NCBI RefSeq assembly: GCF_003390925.1
Contig: NZ_QUBS01000066.1
Coordinates: forward strand, 1-36,230
DNA from: Trinickia diaoshuihuensis
GTDB lineage: Bacteria; Pseudomonadota; Gammaproteobacteria; Burkholderiales; Burkholderiaceae
Reading direction: 5' to 3'
Length of the DNA: 36,230 nucleotides
In this document: positions 33,162 through 36,230 of the stretch, piece after piece
Layout of the letters: every line of letters begins with the position of its first letter
How positions within the stretch are numbered: position 1 is the first letter of the stretch
Made by a program: the position numbers and the translations under genes
The notes under the pieces: generated by a model
The model's database searches: none
What the model was told of the DNA's origin: nothing
The model's input: only the letters and a program-made list of their open reading frames with translations

Positions 33162-34394
33162 TTAAGCCGATGTGGACGAGGCGACTTGCTGCGCCGAGCG
33201 TGTCATATCGATGCCGCGGCGCTCGGGGCCGAACAGAATGAACACGGCGATCACGACCGAAGCGGTGCCCGCGACGACGGCCAGCGCAAAGGCGTAGTTG
33301 TTGCCCGAGTTGGCCGCCACCGATGCCTGCATCGTCGCGTTGATCGATGCGATCAGGTTGCCGAGCTGATAGACGAGGCCGGGGAACGTGGCCCGCACTT
33401 CGTCCGGTGAGATCTCGTTCAGGTGAACCGGGATCACGCCCCATGCGCCTTGCACCGAGATTTGCATGAGGAACGCGCCGACGGCGAGCATCACGGCACC
33501 GCTCGAATAGGCCCATAACGGCAGCACCGGCAGCGCAATGAGCGCCGCGATGCAGATGGCGCGGCGCCTGCCGATCTTCTCCGAGATCGTGCCGAACAGC
33601 AGGCCGCCGACGATAGCGCCGATATTCAATACGATCGCGATGATCGAGACCGTATGCGGATCGAAGTGATGCTGCTCGCGTAAGAACGTCGGGTACAGAT
33701 CCTGGGTGCCATGCGAGAAGAAGTTGAACGCCGTCATCAGAATGATCGAGTACAGCGCGAGCGTCCAGTTCTTGCCGATGGTGGCGAGCAAGCCGGCGCG
33801 CTTGTGTTGCACGCGAGCCATTTCCTTCCACGCGGGCGACTCCGGCACGTTGCCGCGGATGTACAGCACGAGCACCGCCGGGGCCACGCCGACGAAGAAC
33901 ATACCGCGCCAGCCGACGTACGGATAAAGGACGCCGAAGACGATCGAGGCGATCAGATAGCCGCTGGGATAGCCGGCTTGCAACAGGCCCGATACGATGC
34001 CGCGCGAGCGCGGCGGAATCGTCTCCATCGTCAGCGCCGATCCGACGCCCCATTCGCCGCCCATCGCGATGCCGAACAGCGCGCGCAACACGAGCAGCGT
34101 CGTGAGGTTCGGCGAGAAGCCGGACAGCAATTCGAGCAGCGAGTAGATGCCGACGTTGACCATGAGGGTCGGGCGGCGGCCGAATTTATCGGCAAGACGG
34201 CCGAAGATGATGGCGCCGACGGGGCGCATCGCCAGGGTCAATGTGATCGCGAGCGCGACGGAGGGGATCTTGGTATGGAATTCGGTCGCGATATCCTTGA
34301 GCACGAACACCATGAGGAAGAAGTCGAATGCATCGAGCGTCCAGCCTAGGTAGGCCGCGATCGTCACATTACGTTGTTCCTTGGTCCACTTCAT
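33162..34394 (-). CDS. MFS transporter, SHS family (lactate/sialate:H+ symporter type)
   Basis: This 410-residue protein has about 12 membrane segments. The N-terminus AAYLGWTLDAFDFFLMVFVL is typical of the sialate:H+ symporter family, which includes NanT and Jen1-like lactate carriers. The loop 2-3 signature is GRLADKFGRRPTLM, repeated in the second half as GTISEKIGRRRAI. GGEWGVGSALTMETIPPRSRG is another family mark. Substrate is probably a monocarboxylate such as lactate, by family; this is not provable here. The ribosome binding site AAGGAGA precedes the ATG. It stands alone, with a terminator downstream. Confidence 0.88.
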   Translation of the reverse strand: MKWTKEQRNVTIAAYLGWTLDAFDFFLMVFVLKDIATEFHTKIPSVALAITLTLAMRPVGAIIFGRLADKFGRRPTLMVNVGIYSLLELLSGFSPNLTTLLVLRALFGIAMGGEWGVGSALTMETIPPRSRGIVSGLLQAGYPSGYLIASIVFGVLYPYVGWRGMFFVGVAPAVLVLYIRGNVPESPAWKEMARVQHKRAGLLATIGKNWTLALYSIILMTAFNFFSHGTQDLYPTFLREQHHFDPHTVSIIAIVLNIGAIVGGLLFGTISEKIGRRRAICIAALIALPVLPLWAYSSGAVMLAVGAFLMQISVQGAWGVIPVHLNEISPDEVRATFPGLVYQLGNLIASINATMQASVAANSGNNYAFALAVVAGTASVVIAVFILFGPERRGIDMTRSAQQVASSTSA

Positions 34395-34627
34395 TTGATT
34401 GTCTCTCCTTGGGTCTCCAGGTCTTGCGTGCCGGTTGCTCCACTCGCATGCTTATGGCGCACGGCAGGCATCGTCCCGTGGGTGATCGAAGTGTACGCGC
34501 TCTTTAAACGAACGCAGGGTTCGGAAATGGGCTCTACGGGCTAATCCCTAGGCCTTACAGGCATGCGGCGTACGGCTGACGGCAAAACGTTTGGTAATTG
34601 AAAGGCGATATAAAGGGCGGCATTGAG

Positions 34628-35206
34628 ATGAATATGGAGAATGAAGCGCGAGCAAGCGGTACGCCCGGGACGGTGGGGCCCGGCGCTGCCTTGCCCCCGC
34701 TCGATACGCCGCGTTTGCTGATTCGTGGACGCACGCTCGACGATCTCGAGGCGTGTCTCGCGATGGACCGGGATCCGGAGGTGACACGCTACATCAAAGG
34801 GCCTTGGAACGACCCGGTCGAGCACCGGCGCTTTTTGGAATTTCGGATCACGCGGCCCTATCCGCCGGGGCTCGGGTATTGGTCGATTCGCGAACGAGCG
34901 GCACCCGAGGTCTTCTTAGGGTGGGTCATGCTCATTCCCGATCACGGCGTGGGGCCGGAGGTCGAGATCGGCTGGCGATTGGTGCGGGCCGCTTGGGGAA
35001 GGGGCATCGCGAGCGAGGCTGCGCGCGTGCTCGCGACCCATGCGTTCGACACGGTCAAGCTGCCGAGAGTCATCGCCGACATCCACCCGGAGAATAAGGC
35101 TTCGCGCGCGGTGGCGGAACGGATCGGGATGAGGCTGGTGACGCTTAGCCGGGACGATGAGGGCGAGGCTTGCGCTCGATATCGATCGCAGCGTAGCGAT
35201 CGGTAG
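34628..35206 (+). CDS. GNAT-family N-acetyltransferase
   Basis: This 192-residue protein has the acetyltransferase fold of the RimJ/RimL type: LDTPRLLIRGRTLDDLEAC at the start, VEIGWRLVRAAWGRGIASEAAR as the acetyl-CoA binding motif A, and HPENKASRAVAERIGMRLV as motif B. The acceptor is unknown. ATG 34628 is used; a nearby ATG at 34634 is possible and an upstream TTG is unlikely. The 3' half (to 35206) overlaps the antisense tail of the Rhs frame. Confidence 0.87.
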   Translation: MNMENEARASGTPGTVGPGAALPPLDTPRLLIRGRTLDDLEACLAMDRDPEVTRYIKGPWNDPVEHRRFLEFRITRPYPPGLGYWSIRERAAPEVFLGWVMLIPDHGVGPEVEIGWRLVRAAWGRGIASEAARVLATHAFDTVKLPRVIADIHPENKASRAVAERIGMRLVTLSRDDEGEACARYRSQRSDR

Positions 35207-36069
35207 CCGGTGCCCGATGAGAACGGTCCTTCGTGGTCACTCGGCGCGCTGCCTCTTTCAATAGGGTAAAAAGTATTCAAGTGCGTTTGCGCGCTTGGAG
35301 CGGATGGCCGCGGGGGCTGGTCGATCATTCTCATGAGGGTGTCCGCCATATCGCTTCGGATGCGGGCCGGCATGGCCAGCCGGTCTTGTTCGCTCATCCA
35401 GCTCGTGTTGGTGCTGCGCGTTCTGCGGATGAGAAACTCGAAGCGCTCATCCCATCGCGTATGCCGGCCCCGGCCGTCGAGGTCAGTGTCGAAGCGGCGA
35501 CCGTACAACGAATGCGAACGGCGTCGTGGCAGCCTTGAGTCGGCAAGCTCAGTCAGTCTCGCCCGCGCACTGTTCGAGACGAACTCGAGGCGCCGTTCCG
35601 ATTCCGTACGGGCGACGGCTTCGTAAAGGTCGGCGGCCACTGCGGCGATGGCGGCTTGTGCGGGAACATGCGCCATTCGATTTGTCCACGCGTGCGCAGC
35701 CTGCTCATCGGCACCGCGACGTTGTTCCTCGTCGTCGGCGGCTTCCTGCTCGGCACGATACGTGGCTATCAGCGGGGCTTGTTCCTCGCTTATCGATCGG
35801 CTGCGCCCGGATTCTCGGCTCAGGCGTCTCACCATCTTGCCGAGCCAACTCCAAGGCGCATGCCCCGAAGGGTCGCTCAAGTTGACAGGATCGCCGGCGC
35901 AGTAGGCGTAGGGATGGATTCCGCCGGCTCCGAAAGGACTCCAGTCGTCGTCCGACGTGAAGCGCATGAGCGCCGGGCTGTACCATCGAACGCCGTTGCC
36001 GAGAATGCAATAGCGTGTGCAAGGGTCCTCGTAGCTTCCTGTGTAAGTAAAAACAAACGGGTTTTTCAT
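34942..36069 (-). CDS. orphan Rhs core / C-terminal domain protein, probably a fragment
   Basis: This 375-residue frame starts near MKNPFVFTYTGSYEDPCTR. Residues 20-75 hold the Rhs-repeat-associated core: ILGNGVRWYSPALMRFTSDD, then WSPFGAGGIHPYAYCAGDPVN and SDPSGH. The rest (about 75-290) is a variable, charged C-terminal region with no domain I recognise, the position where Rhs toxins sit. The last 90 residues or so are antisense to the acetyltransferase gene and look like non-native sequence, so the natural stop may be lost. The start has no good ribosome binding site and 25-bp repeats lie just upstream. It is either a short orphan Rhs gene or a remnant cut by an insertion. No immunity gene is evident. 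Confidence 0.6.
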   Translation of the reverse strand: MKNPFVFTYTGSYEDPCTRYCILGNGVRWYSPALMRFTSDDDWSPFGAGGIHPYAYCAGDPVNLSDPSGHAPWSWLGKMVRRLSRESGRSRSISEEQAPLIATYRAEQEAADDEEQRRGADEQAAHAWTNRMAHVPAQAAIAAVAADLYEAVARTESERRLEFVSNSARARLTELADSRLPRRRSHSLYGRRFDTDLDGRGRHTRWDERFEFLIRRTRSTNTSWMSEQDRLAMPARIRSDMADTLMRMIDQPPRPSAPSAQTHLNTFYPIERGSAPSDHEGPFSSGTGYRSLRCDRYRAQASPSSSRLSVTSLIPIRSATAREALFSGWMSAMTLGSLTVSNAWVASTRAASLAMPLPQAARTNRQPISTSGPTP

Positions 36070-36153
36070 GGCTAGCGTCTGAATGTGTGTTGCTCGTATC
36101 GAGCGTGCTCGAATCGCTTGTTGCCGCTCGTCGTATCGACCTGTTGTCATCTT

Positions 36154-36230
36154 CCGCCATATAGGAGCCACCGGGCTTCCGGCATAAAGGAGCCGGGGCG
36201 TTTTCGGCATAAAGGAGCCACTTCGTTTCC
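36154..36230. repeat. three 25-bp tandem repeats at the window edge, possible IS terminus
   Basis: The 17-base core YCGSCATAWAGGAGCCR starts at 36154, 36179 and 36204, an exact 25-base period, with 8-base variable spacers. The last two bases of the window match the start of a fourth unit. Multiple short repeats of this kind (complement GGCTCCTTTATGCC) resemble the repeated terminal sites of IS21-family elements. No transposase gene is inside the window, so the assignment is tentative. Confidence 0.55.

Overview
The window is about 36 kb of GC-rich DNA with a dense, mostly operonic gene layout. It looks like a chromosome segment of a Burkholderiaceae betaproteobacterium (Burkholderia, Paraburkholderia, Trinickia or a relative). 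This rests on the odhB-lpdA-zapE order, the complete Flp/Tad locus with a DUF3613 gene, a DUF2968 lipoprotein, a long-tailed second Hfq, and codon usage dominated by G/C third positions. I cannot name the species. No rRNA, tRNA or CRISPR array was seen.

Layout. (1) 1-3750 is central metabolism and housekeeping: the 3' part of odhB (2-oxoglutarate dehydrogenase E2), lpdA (E3), a strong intrinsic terminator, then zapE (AFG1-type division ATPase). (2) 3849-4809 holds a free-standing transposase N-terminal domain (DUF4096) with its own ribosome binding site, convergent with an exported DUF2147 protein. (3) 4970-9282 is a minus-strand operon: two paralogous low-complexity lipoproteins followed by a two-partner-secretion (TpsB/FhaC-like) outer membrane transporter. 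A near-consensus sigma-54 promoter precedes it. No TpsA-type substrate is present, so the lipoproteins are the obvious candidate cargo. This is the most unusual system in the window. (4) 9858-22719 is a complete plus-strand Flp/Tad pilus locus (flp, cpaA, tadE, cpaB, cpaC, tadZ, tadA, tadB, tadC, tadD, DUF3613, tadG). It ends in a gene for a sigma-54 activator with a degenerate N-terminal receiver-like domain. That activator could drive the neighbouring sigma-54 lipoprotein operon, giving a joint surface-adhesion module; this link is inference. (5) 22777-25055 holds a DUF2968 coiled-coil lipoprotein, a GntR/FCD regulator with a likely self-operator, and Hfq2 with a long Arg/Gly/Glu-rich tail. 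(6) 25422-27446 is a vanillyl-alcohol-oxidase/4-cresol-dehydrogenase family flavoenzyme paired with a small Tat-signal protein of unknown function. (7) 27487-32918 is a fatty-acid degradation cluster on the minus strand: a PsrA-like TetR regulator, fadE and fadD. (8) 33162-36230 holds an SHS-family (lactate/sialate type) MFS transporter, a GNAT acetyltransferase, and an orphan Rhs core/C-terminal gene. The Rhs reading frame runs antisense into the acetyltransferase gene and abuts three 25-bp tandem repeats, probably the end of an insertion sequence that continues beyond the window.

Many long open frames in this sequence are GC-driven shadows of these genes and are not annotated. Starts were chosen from ribosome binding sites, signal peptides and family N-termini.
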